Source of the DNA: Leisingera aquaemixtae
GTDB taxonomy: Bacteria > Pseudomonadota > Alphaproteobacteria > Rhodobacterales > Rhodobacteraceae
Direction of reading: 5' to 3'
NCBI RefSeq assembly: GCF_019801145.1
Contig: NZ_JAHVJQ010000001.1
Location: 62,001 to 126,000 of the forward strand
DNA length: 64,000 nt
Both the position numbers and the translations under genes were made by a program. This document shows positions 51,993-62,947 of the stretch, one piece after another. A model generated the notes under the pieces. That model searched no databases, was not told the DNA's origin, and saw only the letters and a program-made list of their open reading frames with translations. How positions within the stretch are numbered: the stretch's first letter is position 1; every line of letters starts with the position of its first letter.

Positions 51993-53243
51993 GTGCCTGA
52001 CTACCCGCCGCTCACCCTGCCGGACAATCCCAAGCTGCTCCGCAACATCACCCACTTCGCCCGCGCCCTGCGCAAGGCCGGGCTGCCGGTCGGCCCGGGC
52101 CGGGTGCTGGATGCGGTGCGGGCAGTTGCTGCCGCAGGCTTCACCAGCCGTCAGGATTTCTACTGGGCTTTGCACGCCTGTTTCGTCACCAAGCCGGAGC
52201 AGCGCACCGTGTTCGCCCAGGTGTTCCGCCTGTTCTGGCGCGACCCCAGGTACCTTGAGCACATGATGGCCGCGATGCTGCCCGCTATCCGCGGCGTGCA
52301 GGAGGAGCGGCCCGCCAAGCCCGCCGAAAAACGCGCGGCAGAGGCGCTGCTGGACGGCATGCTGGCACAGCCGGACATCCCCGGGGAGGAGCCGGACGGC
52401 ACCGAAATAGACATCGACGCCTCCCGCACCGCCTCGGCAGAGGAACGCCTGAAAACCCTCGATTTCGAGCAGATGAGCACGGCGGAGGTTGCCGCCGCCA
52501 AGCGCATCCTGTCTCAGCTGAAACTGCCGGTGACGCCGATCCAGTCCCGCCGCCTGATGGCCGCAAAACGCGGGCAGCGGGCGGACTGGCGCAAAACCTT
52601 ACGCAATGCCGCGCGGCAGGGCGGCGACCTGCAGCAGATCGCCCGCGCCAGGCGCCGCATCCGCTGGCCCAACCTGGTGGTGCTCTGCGACATTTCCGGC
52701 TCGATGAGCCAGTACAGCCGCATCATCCTGCATTTCCTGCACGCAGCCGCCAATGCCAAGGGGCAGGGCTGGGCGCGGGTGCACGGCTTCACCTTCGGCA
52801 CCCGCCTGACCAACATCACCCGCCACCTGGCGCAGCGCGATGTGGACGCCGCGCTGGCCGCAGCGGGGGCAGAGGCGCAGGACTGGGAGGGCGGCACGCG
52901 GATCGGCGACTGCCTGCACGCCTTCAACCGCGACTGGTCGCGGCGGGTGATGGGGCAGGGCGCGGTGGTGCTCTTGATCACCGACGGGCTGGACCGCGGC
53001 GACCCGGCGGGCCTTGCGCGCGAGATGCAGCGCCTGCAGCTCTCCTCCCGCCGCCTGATCTGGCTGAACCCCTTGCTGCGCTGGGACGGCTTTGCCCCCA
53101 AGGCGCAGGGCATCCGCGCCATGCTGCCCTATACCGACAGCTTCCGCGCCGGCCACTCCATCGCCTCGTTGCAGGATCTGGCCCAGGTGATTTCCAGCCC
53201 CTCGGATGCGGGCGAGAAGGCCCGGCTGATGGCGCTGCTCTGA
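51993..53243 (+). CDS. VWA domain-containing protein, CoxE-like
   Basis: A 416-residue protein with a GTG start at 51993, just after copy C of the repeat. A helical N-terminal region (about 1-200) precedes a von Willebrand A domain with the MIDAS motif DISGS near residue 233 and the second motif TDGLDRGD. CoxE-type proteins act with the MoxR ATPase on the molybdenum enzyme. The frame ends immediately before the putative SqrR-type operator. Confidence 0.87.
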   Translation: MPDYPPLTLPDNPKLLRNITHFARALRKAGLPVGPGRVLDAVRAVAAAGFTSRQDFYWALHACFVTKPEQRTVFAQVFRLFWRDPRYLEHMMAAMLPAIRGVQEERPAKPAEKRAAEALLDGMLAQPDIPGEEPDGTEIDIDASRTASAEERLKTLDFEQMSTAEVAAAKRILSQLKLPVTPIQSRRLMAAKRGQRADWRKTLRNAARQGGDLQQIARARRRIRWPNLVVLCDISGSMSQYSRIILHFLHAAANAKGQGWARVHGFTFGTRLTNITRHLAQRDVDAALAAAGAEAQDWEGGTRIGDCLHAFNRDWSRRVMGQGAVVLLITDGLDRGDPAGLAREMQRLQLSSRRLIWLNPLLRWDGFAPKAQGIRAMLPYTDSFRAGHSIASLQDLAQVISSPSDAGEKARLMALL

Positions 53244-53257
53244 GCGCCGCCTTACAA

Positions 53258-53273
53258 ATTCACTAAAATGAAT
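53258..53273. promoter_or_regulatory. Putative SqrR/BigR operator (ATTC-N8-GAAT)
   Basis: ATTCACTAAAATGAAT matches the ATTC-N8-GAAT pattern reported for the persulfide-responsive ArsR-family repressors SqrR (Rhodobacter) and BigR. It lies about 80 bp upstream of the first YeeE/YedE gene, in an AT-rich promoter-like stretch. YeeE/YedE genes belong to BigR-type regulons in other alphaproteobacteria. Confidence 0.6.
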
Positions 53274-53352
53274 GTGATTTGATCTGTGTCAATTCGCACT
53301 CCGCCCGGCAATGTATTCTGGAACGTGAATATGATGCGCGAAAGGAGTGATT

Positions 53353-53904
53353 ATGCCTTTGAATTGGAAAACCGGCGGGCTGCTGCTGGGGCTGGTGTTC
53401 TTCCTGGCTGTCTGGCTCGTCAAACCCATCGGGGTGTCGACGCAGTTTGTCATCCTCGACGGAATCCTTTGGGATGCGGTGAACCCGGAACTGGTGACGC
53501 AGACCGCGGACGGATACACCTCGACCAATGACTATCTGGCGAAATCGGGCGGCAAATATGCCAAGTCCGTCGCCGACCCGCTGAACTACAGCTTTGTCTT
53601 CGTGCTGGCGATGGCGCTGGGCGGGCTGGTGTCTGCCAGGCTGCGCGGCGGCATTGCGCGGGCGGACCGCAGCGTGCACGCCCTGTGGCGCGCCAATTTC
53701 GGGGACAGCCCGGTGAAACGCTACGCCGCGGCCTTCCTCGGCGGCTTCATCGTGCTCTACGGCGCCCGGCTGGCGGGCGGCTGCACCTCCGGCCACATGA
53801 TGTCCGGCATGATGCAGACCGCGCTGTCCGGCTACATCTTCGCCGCCGGTGCCTTTGTCGCCGCCATCCCCGTCTCGCTGCTGCTGTTCAAGAAGGAGGC
53901 CTGA
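53353..53904 (+). CDS. YeeE/YedE family membrane protein (sulfur-compound transporter)
   Basis: A 183-residue protein; ATG 53353 is chosen because the AAAGGAG ribosome binding site overlaps the GTG at 53347. About four membrane helices are visible. The motif GGCTSGHMMSGM is the YeeE/YedE Cys signature. Homologues transport thiosulfate or persulfide-type sulfur. The second gene starts three bases after its stop. A SqrR-type operator upstream suggests sulfide/persulfide control. Confidence 0.85.
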   Translation: MPLNWKTGGLLLGLVFFLAVWLVKPIGVSTQFVILDGILWDAVNPELVTQTADGYTSTNDYLAKSGGKYAKSVADPLNYSFVFVLAMALGGLVSARLRGGIARADRSVHALWRANFGDSPVKRYAAAFLGGFIVLYGARLAGGCTSGHMMSGMMQTALSGYIFAAGAFVAAIPVSLLLFKKEA

Positions 53905-53907
53905 GCC

Positions 53908-54498
53908 ATGACAACCATCCTATTGGCAATTGTGATCGGCGCCGCCTTTGGCGCAGTGCTGGACCGGATCGGGGCGTCCAACCCCGCCTATATCGGCAAG
54001 ATGCTGAACCTCACCAACCTGAACCTGGCCAAGGCCATCCTGCTGGCGATCGGCACCGGCTCGGTGCTGATGTTCGGCGGCCAGGCGGCAGGGCTGGTGG
54101 ACGTCGGGCACATGTCGGTCAAGGCAGCCTATGCCGGTGTCTTCCTTGGCGGTCTGCTGCTGGGGGCGGGCTGGGCGCTGGCGGGCTACTGCCCCGGCAC
54201 CGGCGTGGTCGCCGCCGCATCGGGGCGCATAGACGCGCTGTTCTTCATCGCCGGCGGGCTGCTGGGCGCGGCTGCCTATATGGTCACATACCCGGCGTGG
54301 AAGGCCAGCGGCCTCCTGGACAGCATCGCAGGCGGCAAGGTGACCCTGGGCGCGGTGCCAGGCGCCGAATACGAGGGGCTGACGGCGCTGCCCGGCGATC
54401 TTCTGGGTATTTTCCTCGGCCTCTGCTTTATCGCCCTGGCCTTTGCCCTGCCGGAACGGCTGGTGCCGCAGAAAGCGGCTGCGCAGCCTGCGGCATAA
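53908..54498 (+). CDS. YeeE/YedE family membrane protein, second half-transporter
   Basis: A 196-residue protein with four or five membrane helices. LAGYCPGTGVVAAASGRIDALFF is the family Cys motif of the second type of half protein. The pair corresponds to PmpA/PmpB-like half-size transporters, which together equal one full-length YeeE. A terminator at 54520 follows. Confidence 0.85.
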   Translation: MTTILLAIVIGAAFGAVLDRIGASNPAYIGKMLNLTNLNLAKAILLAIGTGSVLMFGGQAAGLVDVGHMSVKAAYAGVFLGGLLLGAGWALAGYCPGTGVVAAASGRIDALFFIAGGLLGAAAYMVTYPAWKASGLLDSIAGGKVTLGAVPGAEYEGLTALPGDLLGIFLGLCFIALAFALPERLVPQKAAAQPAA

Positions 54499-54519
54499 GC
54501 TGCGCAAGGGGCAGAGGGG

Positions 54520-54550
54520 AGCGCCCGCCTGGGGGGATGGCGGGCGCTTT
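54520..54550 (+). terminator. Terminator after the YeeE/YedE pair
   Basis: AGCGCCCGCC (54520-54529) and GGCGGGCGCT (54539-54548) with a nine-base loop, followed by a short T tract. Confidence 0.7.
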
Positions 54551-54643
54551 CCTGTGCCGCACAGGCGGTTCCGGCTTGAAACTTGCCCTGCCAGCGCCGA
54601 GGTTTGAAGGCAGAGGCCGTCAAGGCGCTGGGAGAGACGCGAG

Positions 54644-55624
54644 ATGCAGCACACCGACCAATTCGAGCACGCGCCGGAAACCGCGCTGGACTGGCACCGC
54701 GCAGGCACTGGCGCTGCACTGGCGACGGTGGTGCAGACCTGGGGCTCCGCCCCGCGCCGGGCCGGGTCGCAGCTGGTGGTTTCCGGGGATGGCAGGATCG
54801 AGGGCTCGGTCTCCGGCGGCTGTGTCGAAGGCGCGGTGGTGGTCGAGGCGCTGGAGGCGCTGGAAGACGGCAAGCACCGGCTCTTGGAATTCGGCGTCAG
54901 CGACGAGGACGCCTTTGCCGTCGGCCTGGCGTGCGGAGGCACCATCAAGGTGCTGGTGGAACCGGTCGGCACCGCGCTGCCTGCAGACCTGCTGGAAGAG
55001 CTGGTTGAGGCCCGCGCCAGCCGCGCCCCTGTTGCCTATGAGGTGAATCTGGCAACCGGCGCGCGCCGCCTGGCCCGCGCCGGGTACCCGGACCGGATCC
55101 GTCTGGACCGCTCCGGGCTGGAGGAGGACGGCAAGACCTTCGTCGCCGTGCACAACCCGCCCTTGCGGCTGGTCTGCGTCGGCGCGGTCCACATCACCCA
55201 GGCGCTGGTGCCGATGACGCGGATTGCCGGCTACGACCCGGTGATCATCGACCCGCGCGCAGCCTTCGCCTCGTCTGAGCGGTTCCCCGGCGAGACGCTG
55301 ATGGACGACTGGCCGGACGAGGCGGTCCAGAAGCTCGGTCTCGACAGCCGCACCGCGCTGGTGCTGCTGACCCATGACCCGAAACTGGACGACCCGGCCC
55401 TGCAGGCGGCGCTGGCGGCGGATGTGTTCTACATTGGCGCGCTGGGCAGCAAGAAAACCCATGCCGCCCGCGTCGCAAGGATGCAGGAGGCGGGCTTCAC
55501 CGAGACGCAGATCAACCGCATCCACGGCCCCATCGGCCTGGATATCGGCGCCGCCAGCCCGGCGGAAATCGCCGTCTCGATCCTCGCGGAAATGACCGCC
55601 GTTTTGCGTGGCAAGCAGCCATGA
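54644..55624 (+). CDS. XdhC/CoxF family molybdenum-enzyme maturation protein
   Basis: A 326-residue protein. The N-terminal XdhC domain includes VQTWGSAPRRAGSQLVVS and the signature GSVSGGCVEGAVVVEA. The C-terminal Rossmann domain contains LVCVGAVHITQALVPMTRIAGYDPVIIDPR and VFYIGALGSKKTHAARVARM. XdhC binds the molybdenum cofactor and inserts it, often in sulfurated form, into xanthine-dehydrogenase-family enzymes. The next gene overlaps it by four bases. Confidence 0.9.
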   Translation: MQHTDQFEHAPETALDWHRAGTGAALATVVQTWGSAPRRAGSQLVVSGDGRIEGSVSGGCVEGAVVVEALEALEDGKHRLLEFGVSDEDAFAVGLACGGTIKVLVEPVGTALPADLLEELVEARASRAPVAYEVNLATGARRLARAGYPDRIRLDRSGLEEDGKTFVAVHNPPLRLVCVGAVHITQALVPMTRIAGYDPVIIDPRAAFASSERFPGETLMDDWPDEAVQKLGLDSRTALVLLTHDPKLDDPALQAALAADVFYIGALGSKKTHAARVARMQEAGFTETQINRIHGPIGLDIGAASPAEIAVSILAEMTAVLRGKQP

Positions 55625-56622
55625 GGTTCGGCCCGGTTCCCCTGAAGGACGCCGCGGGCGCCATCCTCGCGCATTCGCTGCAGGGCGCCAGCCGCAAGAT
55701 CGCCAAGGGCACGGTGCTGAGCGGTGAAGACCTTGCGGACCTTTCTGCCGCGGGCCATGAGACACTGACCGTTGCCCGGCTCGACCCCGCGGACATGCAC
55801 GAGGATGCCGCGGCGGAGGCACTGGCCAAGGCGCTGGTGCCGGACCCGTCCGCCCAGGGCATCCGCATCTCCGGCGCTGGCACCGGACGGGTGAACCTCT
55901 ATGCAACGGGCGCCGGTCTAGTGCGGCTGGACCGGGACAAGCTGGAGGGGGTCAACGCGGTCGATCCGATGATCACCGTCGCCACCGTGCCGGACTATCA
56001 CCGGGCGGATGCGGACGGCATGCTGGCAACGATCAAGATCATCTCCTATGGCGTCGCCGCCGACGCCGTCCGCCGCGCCAGCGACGGGGCGGGGGACGCG
56101 ATCCGGGTGCTGCCGCCGGTCCTTTCCTCCGCCACGCTGATCGAAACACAGGTGAGCGAACAGACGCCTTCGGACAAGGGCCGCGCCGCGATGGCAGGGC
56201 GGCTGCACCGGTTGGGGCTCAGCCTGTCGCCGCGGGTGGTGGTGCCGCACCGCGAGGATGCGCTGGCCGAGGCCATTGCAAACGCGCCGGGGCAGCTGGT
56301 GCTGGTGCTGACCGGCTCTGCCACTTCCGACACCCATGACGTGGCGCCGGAGGCGCTGCGCAGCGCAGGCGGCACGGTGACCCGCTTCGGAATGCCGGTT
56401 GACCCCGGCAACCTGCTGTTCCTGGGCGCATACGAGGACAAGCCGGTGATCGGCCTGCCGGGCTGCGCCCGCTCTCCGGCCCTCAATGGCGCCGACTGGG
56501 TGCTGGAGCGGGTGATCTGCGGACTGCCAGTCAGCTCCGCCGATATTGCCGCCATGGGCGTCGGCGGGCTGTTGAAGGAAATCCCCACCCGGCCGATGCC
56601 GCGCCGCGATGCAGAAGGCTGA
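55621..56622 (+). CDS. Molybdopterin-binding protein (MoCF_biosynth domain, no nucleotidyltransferase half)
   Basis: A 333-residue protein. The MoeA/MogA-like molybdopterin-binding domain lies at about 175-310 (LVLVLTGSATSDTHDVAPEALRSAGG and GLPGCARSPALNGADWVLERV). Relatives of about 530 residues carry a C-terminal MobA/GT2-like cytidylyltransferase domain for MCD synthesis; it is missing here, and no frame for it follows. It is translationally coupled to the XdhC gene and probably delivers cofactor to the CoxL-like enzyme. Confidence 0.83.
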   Translation: MRFGPVPLKDAAGAILAHSLQGASRKIAKGTVLSGEDLADLSAAGHETLTVARLDPADMHEDAAAEALAKALVPDPSAQGIRISGAGTGRVNLYATGAGLVRLDRDKLEGVNAVDPMITVATVPDYHRADADGMLATIKIISYGVAADAVRRASDGAGDAIRVLPPVLSSATLIETQVSEQTPSDKGRAAMAGRLHRLGLSLSPRVVVPHREDALAEAIANAPGQLVLVLTGSATSDTHDVAPEALRSAGGTVTRFGMPVDPGNLLFLGAYEDKPVIGLPGCARSPALNGADWVLERVICGLPVSSADIAAMGVGGLLKEIPTRPMPRRDAEG

Positions 56623-56784
56623 TGCCGCAGCGCGGCGCGTGAAATATGACGCAAGGTCACAACCATAGGTGAGCCCTGCTGACGCGAATTTGCGCTGCAG
56701 CCCCGCCGGAAAACACTTCGCGGATCGGGGTCCCCGTGCTTAACTCCCCTCAGCCAGACAAGAACAAGCTAAAGGGAGGGTACT

Positions 56785-57270
56785 ATGGCCAAGGTCTCCA
56801 TGACCGTGAACGGCAAGGCTGCCAGCGGCGACGTTGAAGGGCGCACGCTGCTGTCATCATTCCTGCGCGACAGCCTGGGGCTCACCGGCACCCATGTGGG
56901 CTGCGACACCAGCCAATGCGGCGCCTGCGTGGTGCATGTGGATGGCAAGGCGGTGAAGGCCTGCACCATGCTGGCGCTGGAGGCCGAAGGGGCGGAGGTC
57001 GCCACCATCGAAGGCCAGGCCAATGCCGACGGCTCGCTGAACAACATCCAGCAGGCATTCCAGGACCACCACGGGCTGCAATGCGGCTTCTGCACGCCGG
57101 GCATGGTGATGTCGGCGGCAGCGCTTTTGAAGGACAACCCCAAGCCCACCGAGGCGGAGATCCGCGACTACCTTGAGGGCAACCTGTGCCGCTGCACCGG
57201 CTACCACAATATCGTCAAGGCGATCATGGCGGCCTCGGGGCAGGATGTTTCCTCCATCGCGGCGGAATAA
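56785..57270 (+). CDS. coxS: CO-dehydrogenase-like small subunit (2Fe-2S)
   Basis: A 161-residue iron-sulfur subunit. The first cluster uses Cys40, Cys45, Cys48 and Cys60 ([22 protein letters not shown]); the second uses Cys100, Cys103, Cys135 and Cys137 ([10 protein letters not shown] and [10 protein letters not shown]). An AAAGGGAGG ribosome binding site precedes ATG 56785. It passes electrons from the Mo site to FAD. Gene order small-large-medium is typical of form II clusters. Confidence 0.95.
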   Translation: MAKVSMTVNGKAASGDVEGRTLLSSFLRDSLGLTGTHVGCDTSQCGACVVHVDGKAVKACTMLALEAEGAEVATIEGQANADGSLNNIQQAFQDHHGLQCGFCTPGMVMSAAALLKDNPKPTEAEIRDYLEGNLCRCTGYHNIVKAIMAASGQDVSSIAAE

Positions 57271-57369
57271 TTTGCGACGGCCCAGGCCGGATGCGGCCTG
57301 AAACGGACAAGGAGAATTTGACCAAGAGGTGCGCCAGAGGCAGCACCCTCCAGGGAGGAAAGATCAGAC

Positions 57370-59733
<2,364 letters not shown>

Positions 59734-59735
59734 GG

Positions 59736-59787
59736 GCTCATGGGGGCGCTGCCCCCATACCCCCGGAGTATTTTCGGAAAGATGAAA
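59736..59787 (+). repeat. 52-bp dispersed inverted element (copy D)
   Basis: It lies two bases after the coxL stop: GCTCATGGGGGC, GCTGCCCCCATA, CCCCCGGAGTATTTT, then AAAGATGAA. It is inverted relative to copy C 7.7 kb away. The hairpin plus T run could terminate or attenuate coxL transcription before coxM. Confidence 0.85.
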
Positions 59788-59819
59788 GCCGGCGGGCCGG
59801 TTTTCAGAAAGGATACGAA

Positions 59820-60608
59820 ATGTATGAATTCGAATTCGAGAAGCCCTCAACCGTCGCCGAGGCCGTGGCTGCGCTGGCGGACGAGGACGCGCAGGCGCTG
59901 GGCGGCGGGCAGACGCTGATCCCGACGCTGAAGCAGCGGCTTGCGATGCCGTCGAAACTGGTCTCCCTCACCGCCATTCCCCAGCTGAAGGAGCTGAGCG
60001 ACAACGGCGGCATGCTGACCATTGGCGGCGCCGTCACCCATGCCGAAGTGGCCGAAGCCGCGGCAGCCAGTTACCCGGCGCTGGCGGATCTGGCCGGCCA
60101 TATCGGCGACCCTGCGGTCAGGAACCGCGGCACCATCGGCGGCTCGCTGGCCAACAACGACCCGGCCGCCTGCTATCCGGCGGCGGCGCTCGGCAGCGGT
60201 GCGACCATCGTCACCAACACCCGGGAAATCCCGTCGGACGAGTATTTCCAGGGGCTGTTCGACACCGCGCTGAACGAAGGCGAAATCATCACCGCGGTGC
60301 GCTTCCCGGTGCCGGAGAAGGCGAATTACCAGAAGTTCCTGCAGCCTGCCTCGCGCTTTGCGCTGGTGGGCGTGTTTGTTGCGAAATATGCGGCGGGCGT
60401 GCGGGTGGCGGTCACCGGAGCGTCAGAGGAGGGCGTGTTCCGCTGGCGCGAGGCCGAGGCGGCGCTGGATGCAAGCTTTGCGCCGGACGCGCTGGACGGC
60501 CTCAGCGTGGACGCGGGCGGCATGATCGGCGACCTGCACGGCTCCAAGGAGTACCGCGCCCATCTGGTTGGGGTGATGGCCAAGCGGGCAGTGGCGGCCG
60601 CGGGCTGA
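59820..60608 (+). CDS. coxM: CO-dehydrogenase-like medium (FAD) subunit
   Basis: A 262-residue FAD-binding subunit. AQALGGGQTLIPTLKQRLAMPSKLV and RNRGTIGGSLANNDPAACYPAA are the two FAD motifs. The C-terminal CO_deh_flav_C region includes EGVFRWREAEAALDASF. It takes electrons from the small subunit to quinone or another acceptor. It is separated from coxL by copy D of the repeat (86 bp spacer). Confidence 0.93.
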   Translation: MYEFEFEKPSTVAEAVAALADEDAQALGGGQTLIPTLKQRLAMPSKLVSLTAIPQLKELSDNGGMLTIGGAVTHAEVAEAAAASYPALADLAGHIGDPAVRNRGTIGGSLANNDPAACYPAAALGSGATIVTNTREIPSDEYFQGLFDTALNEGEIITAVRFPVPEKANYQKFLQPASRFALVGVFVAKYAAGVRVAVTGASEEGVFRWREAEAALDASFAPDALDGLSVDAGGMIGDLHGSKEYRAHLVGVMAKRAVAAAG

Positions 60609-60686
60609 CACCGCCCGGCAGGTGTAGTGCAGCAGGCGGCGGGCTCCGGCGCCTGTTTTCTTTTGTGCGCGGCCGCGCAAGCCACA

Positions 60687-60718
60687 GAAAAGCCCCGCAG
60701 GCGGCGGCCTGCGGGGCT
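60687..60718 (-). terminator. Terminator of infC
   Basis: AGCCCCGCAGGC (60691-60702) with GCCTGCGGGGCT (60707-60718); on the minus strand it is followed by TTTTCTGTGG. Confidence 0.8.
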
Positions 60719-60744
60719 GTCTCCGGCACCAGTGGTGCGCGGGC

Positions 60745-61293
60745 TTATTTCTTGGCGAGCGGCCCGATCATCATGATCATCTGGCGGCCTTCCATCTTCG
60801 GCATGTTCTCGACCTTGCCGATTTCCTTGATGTCCTCGGCGACCCGCTCCAGCAGTTCGCGGCCCAGGTTCTGGTGCGCCATCTCGCGGCCGCGGAAGCG
60901 CAGGGTGACCTTCACCTTGTCGCCGTTTTCTAGGAACTTGACCACATTGCGCATCTTCACGTCGTAGTCATGGGTGTCCGTGTTGGGGCGGAACTTGACC
61001 TCTTTGACCTCGATGATCTTCTGCTTCTTGCGGGCTTCGCTCTCGCGCTTCTGCTGTTCGTACTTGAACTTGCCGAAGTCCATGATCTTGCACACGGGCG
61101 GGGTGGCGTTGGGCGAGATTTCAACCAGATCAAGTCCGGCCTCAGCCGCCATGTCCATGGCCTTGGCCGGGTGCACAACCCCGACGTTTTCGCCATCGGC
61201 GCCGATCAGGCGGATTTCGGGGGCGCGGATTTTTTCGTTGACGCGCGGGCCGGTGTCTCGTTGCGGCGGCGCGTTATGAGGTCTGCGGGCTAT
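60745..61293 (-). CDS. infC: Translation initiation factor IF-3 (non-AUG start)
   Basis: A protein of about 182 residues. A start at the first ATG or GTG (GTG 61176) would remove the conserved N-terminus; in frame upstream lie [38 protein letters not shown], the known IF-3 N-domain. The likely start is ATA 61291-61293, nine bases after AGAAGG; ATC at 61300-61302 overlaps that site and is less likely. Non-AUG starts (AUU, AUC, AUA) let IF-3 repress its own translation. The C-domain ends [18 protein letters not shown]-3 controls initiator-tRNA fidelity on the 30S subunit. Confidence 0.93.
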   Translation of the reverse strand: MARRPHNAPPQRDTGPRVNEKIRAPEIRLIGADGENVGVVHPAKAMDMAAEAGLDLVEISPNATPPVCKIMDFGKFKYEQQKRESEARKKQKIIEVKEVKFRPNTDTHDYDVKMRNVVKFLENGDKVKVTLRFRGREMAHQNLGRELLERVAEDIKEIGKVENMPKMEGRQMIMMIGPLAKK

Positions 61294-61663
61294 GACTGCG
61301 ATCCTTCTGTCATTGCAAAAAGTGCGGGAACGCTACTGCCCCCGCGCGTGTGATTCAAGCGTTATGGGCGGTATGGCGGCAGGAAAGCCGCATTTCAAGG
61401 CCGCATGTTGCAAATGGCCCTGAAAACGGCGGCAGGTTCGGCGCGGGCGTCGCTTCAAAGCTGCGGCGCAACAGCCTGAAAAGGCCCGATTGCGGCGGCC
61501 TTCCGCCAGTTTCGCGCGGACCGGCGGCAGCGGGCCGCCCGTGACGCGCATGGCGCAAACTTCCCCCTTGAGCCGCGGCTCCCGCATCGCCATCTGGCAG
61601 GGCAGATGCCGCGACAGGAGCGGCCCCGGCCTGCCGCAGGCCGGCAGGAGCAAGGAGAGGATT
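61294..61663. promoter_or_regulatory. 370-bp divergent region between infC and the Ala/Glu-rich gene
   Basis: It contains the infC promoter and leader on the minus strand and the promoter of the gene at 61664. Frames here lack homologous sequence. Confidence 0.4.
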
Positions 61664-62203
61664 ATGAAACAGTTGTTGATCGTGCTGGGGCTGGGTGCCG
61701 CAGCGGTGGTCGCCTACCTGCTGGTGGCCGGCCAGGAGGCGCAGGAGCCCGCCCCGGCGGAGACGCCTGCAGTGCAGGAAGAGCAGAGCAGCACCGCGCC
61801 GGAAACCGCGGAAGAACCGGCTGCAGCGCCGGCGGAAGAGGCGGCGCAGGACGCGGCTGAGGCCGTGGAAGAGGCGATCGAATCCGGGGCCGAGGCCGCA
61901 GGCGCCGCGGTTGAGGCGGCTCAGGATGCAGTGAACGAGGCCGCCGGTGCGGTCTCGGAAACCGTGGGCGACGCGCTTGACGGTGCTGCTGAAGCGGCCG
62001 GAGAGGCCTCCGGCACCGCAGCAGATGCGGCAGCCACTGCAGTTGACAGCGCTGCGGACACCGCCGCGGGCGCGGCTGACGCCACCCAGGATGCTGCCAG
62101 CGAGGCGCTGGACAGCGCAACCACCACGGCCGAGGAACTGCTGAACCAGAGCGGTGCCGGCGAAACCGGCGCTGCTGACGAGTCCGCAACCGCGAGCGAC
62201 TGA
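61664..62203 (+). CDS. Membrane-anchored Ala/Glu-rich low-complexity protein
   Basis: A 179-residue protein; ATG 61664 has an AGGAGAGG ribosome binding site. One membrane helix (about 4-21, LLIVLGLGAAAVVAYLLVA) is followed by about 155 residues made mostly of Ala, Glu, Asp, Thr and Gly with heptad-like spacing (AAQDAVNEAAGAVSETVGDALDG). It is likely a periplasm-facing extended or coiled-coil protein. Low complexity precludes functional inference. Confidence 0.72.
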   Translation: MKQLLIVLGLGAAAVVAYLLVAGQEAQEPAPAETPAVQEEQSSTAPETAEEPAAAPAEEAAQDAAEAVEEAIESGAEAAGAAVEAAQDAVNEAAGAVSETVGDALDGAAEAAGEASGTAADAAATAVDSAADTAAGAADATQDAASEALDSATTTAEELLNQSGAGETGAADESATASD

Positions 62204-62233
62204 TAGCGGTCGCTGAAGGTGCAGAAAAAGAAG

Positions 62234-62266
62234 AGGCGGCCGGGAGTTCCCGGCCGCCTTATTTTG
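62234..62266 (+). terminator. Terminator of the Ala/Glu-rich gene
   Basis: AGGCGGCCGGGA (62234-62245) and TCCCGGCCGCCT (62248-62259), then TTATTTTG. Confidence 0.85.
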
Positions 62267-62299
62267 TTTCAAGGGGGCTGTGCGGCCGACAGGGGCCGG

Positions 62300-62827
62300 T
62301 CAGTTCGGCCGCGCCTGCGCCTGCTGCGCCAGGCGTGCCATGTGGTCCACCGGCGGCTGGGCTGCGGGCCGCTCCTGCGGCGGCTGCGGCATCAGGAACG
62401 CCAGGAAGCTTTCCCAGCCGGCGCTGCTGCCGCCCTGCTTGCGGGCGCGCTGGATCTGCAGCTGCGCCACCGCAATCAGGTCCAGCTGCCGGCTGCCGTC
62501 ATAGGCGCTGCCGGACAGGCCCGACAGGTGGCTGCGGAACCGTTCGCCCATAGAATTCAGCAGCAGCATCGGCGCGGTCATCGGGTGGCCTGCCTGCACC
62601 AGCGCGTCGAACATCCGGTCGATGTCCTGCGGCCCCATGGCGCGCAAGTCGAACCCTGCCTTGATGGCGGCAATCTTTTCCGGGGTCGAGGGCTGCACCT
62701 GGCCGGGGCGGTTCTGGAAACTGGCAACCGCCGCATTGATGCGGGCCTTGCCTGCCTCGCTTCTGACGGACTGGAAAACGGGGGACTGCCCGGAGGCCGT
62801 TTCATTGTGCATCTGCTGCTGCTCCAT
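62300..62827 (-). CDS. Hypothetical protein (175 aa)
   Basis: A 175-residue soluble helical protein. ATG 62827 is chosen over an upstream TTG; neither has a strong ribosome binding site. Visible segments: EKIAAIKAGFDLRAMGPQDIDRMFDALVQAGHPMTAPMLLLNSMGERFRSHL and LDLIAVAQLQIQRARKQGGSSAGWESFLAFLMPQ. It ends in a Pro/Gln-rich tail. I do not recognise a family. It lies downstream of fpr on the same strand with a terminator-like hairpin between. Confidence 0.62.
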   Translation of the reverse strand: MEQQQMHNETASGQSPVFQSVRSEAGKARINAAVASFQNRPGQVQPSTPEKIAAIKAGFDLRAMGPQDIDRMFDALVQAGHPMTAPMLLLNSMGERFRSHLSGLSGSAYDGSRQLDLIAVAQLQIQRARKQGGSSAGWESFLAFLMPQPPQERPAAQPPVDHMARLAQQAQARPN

Positions 62828-62872
62828 TCTGGATCTCAGCAACCGGGATACCGATTCATCCCCAACAAATGA

Positions 62873-62897
62873 TAAACGGGAGGCGGCAGCCTCCCGT
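62873..62897 (-). terminator. Terminator of fpr
   Basis: ACGGGAGGC (62876-62884) and GCCTCCCGT (62889-62897) with a GGCA loop; on the minus strand followed by TTTATCATTT. Confidence 0.65.
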
Positions 62898-62947
62898 CAA
62901 AACGGTGTCAAAATTCGGGCAGCCCGCCGGGGCGGGGCGGCGCCGGA

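Noticed and set aside
53685-55046. Plus-strand frame of 453 codons spanning the YeeE/YedE and XdhC starts
   Set aside because: It is out of frame with recognised genes, Arg/Gly-rich and lacks motifs.
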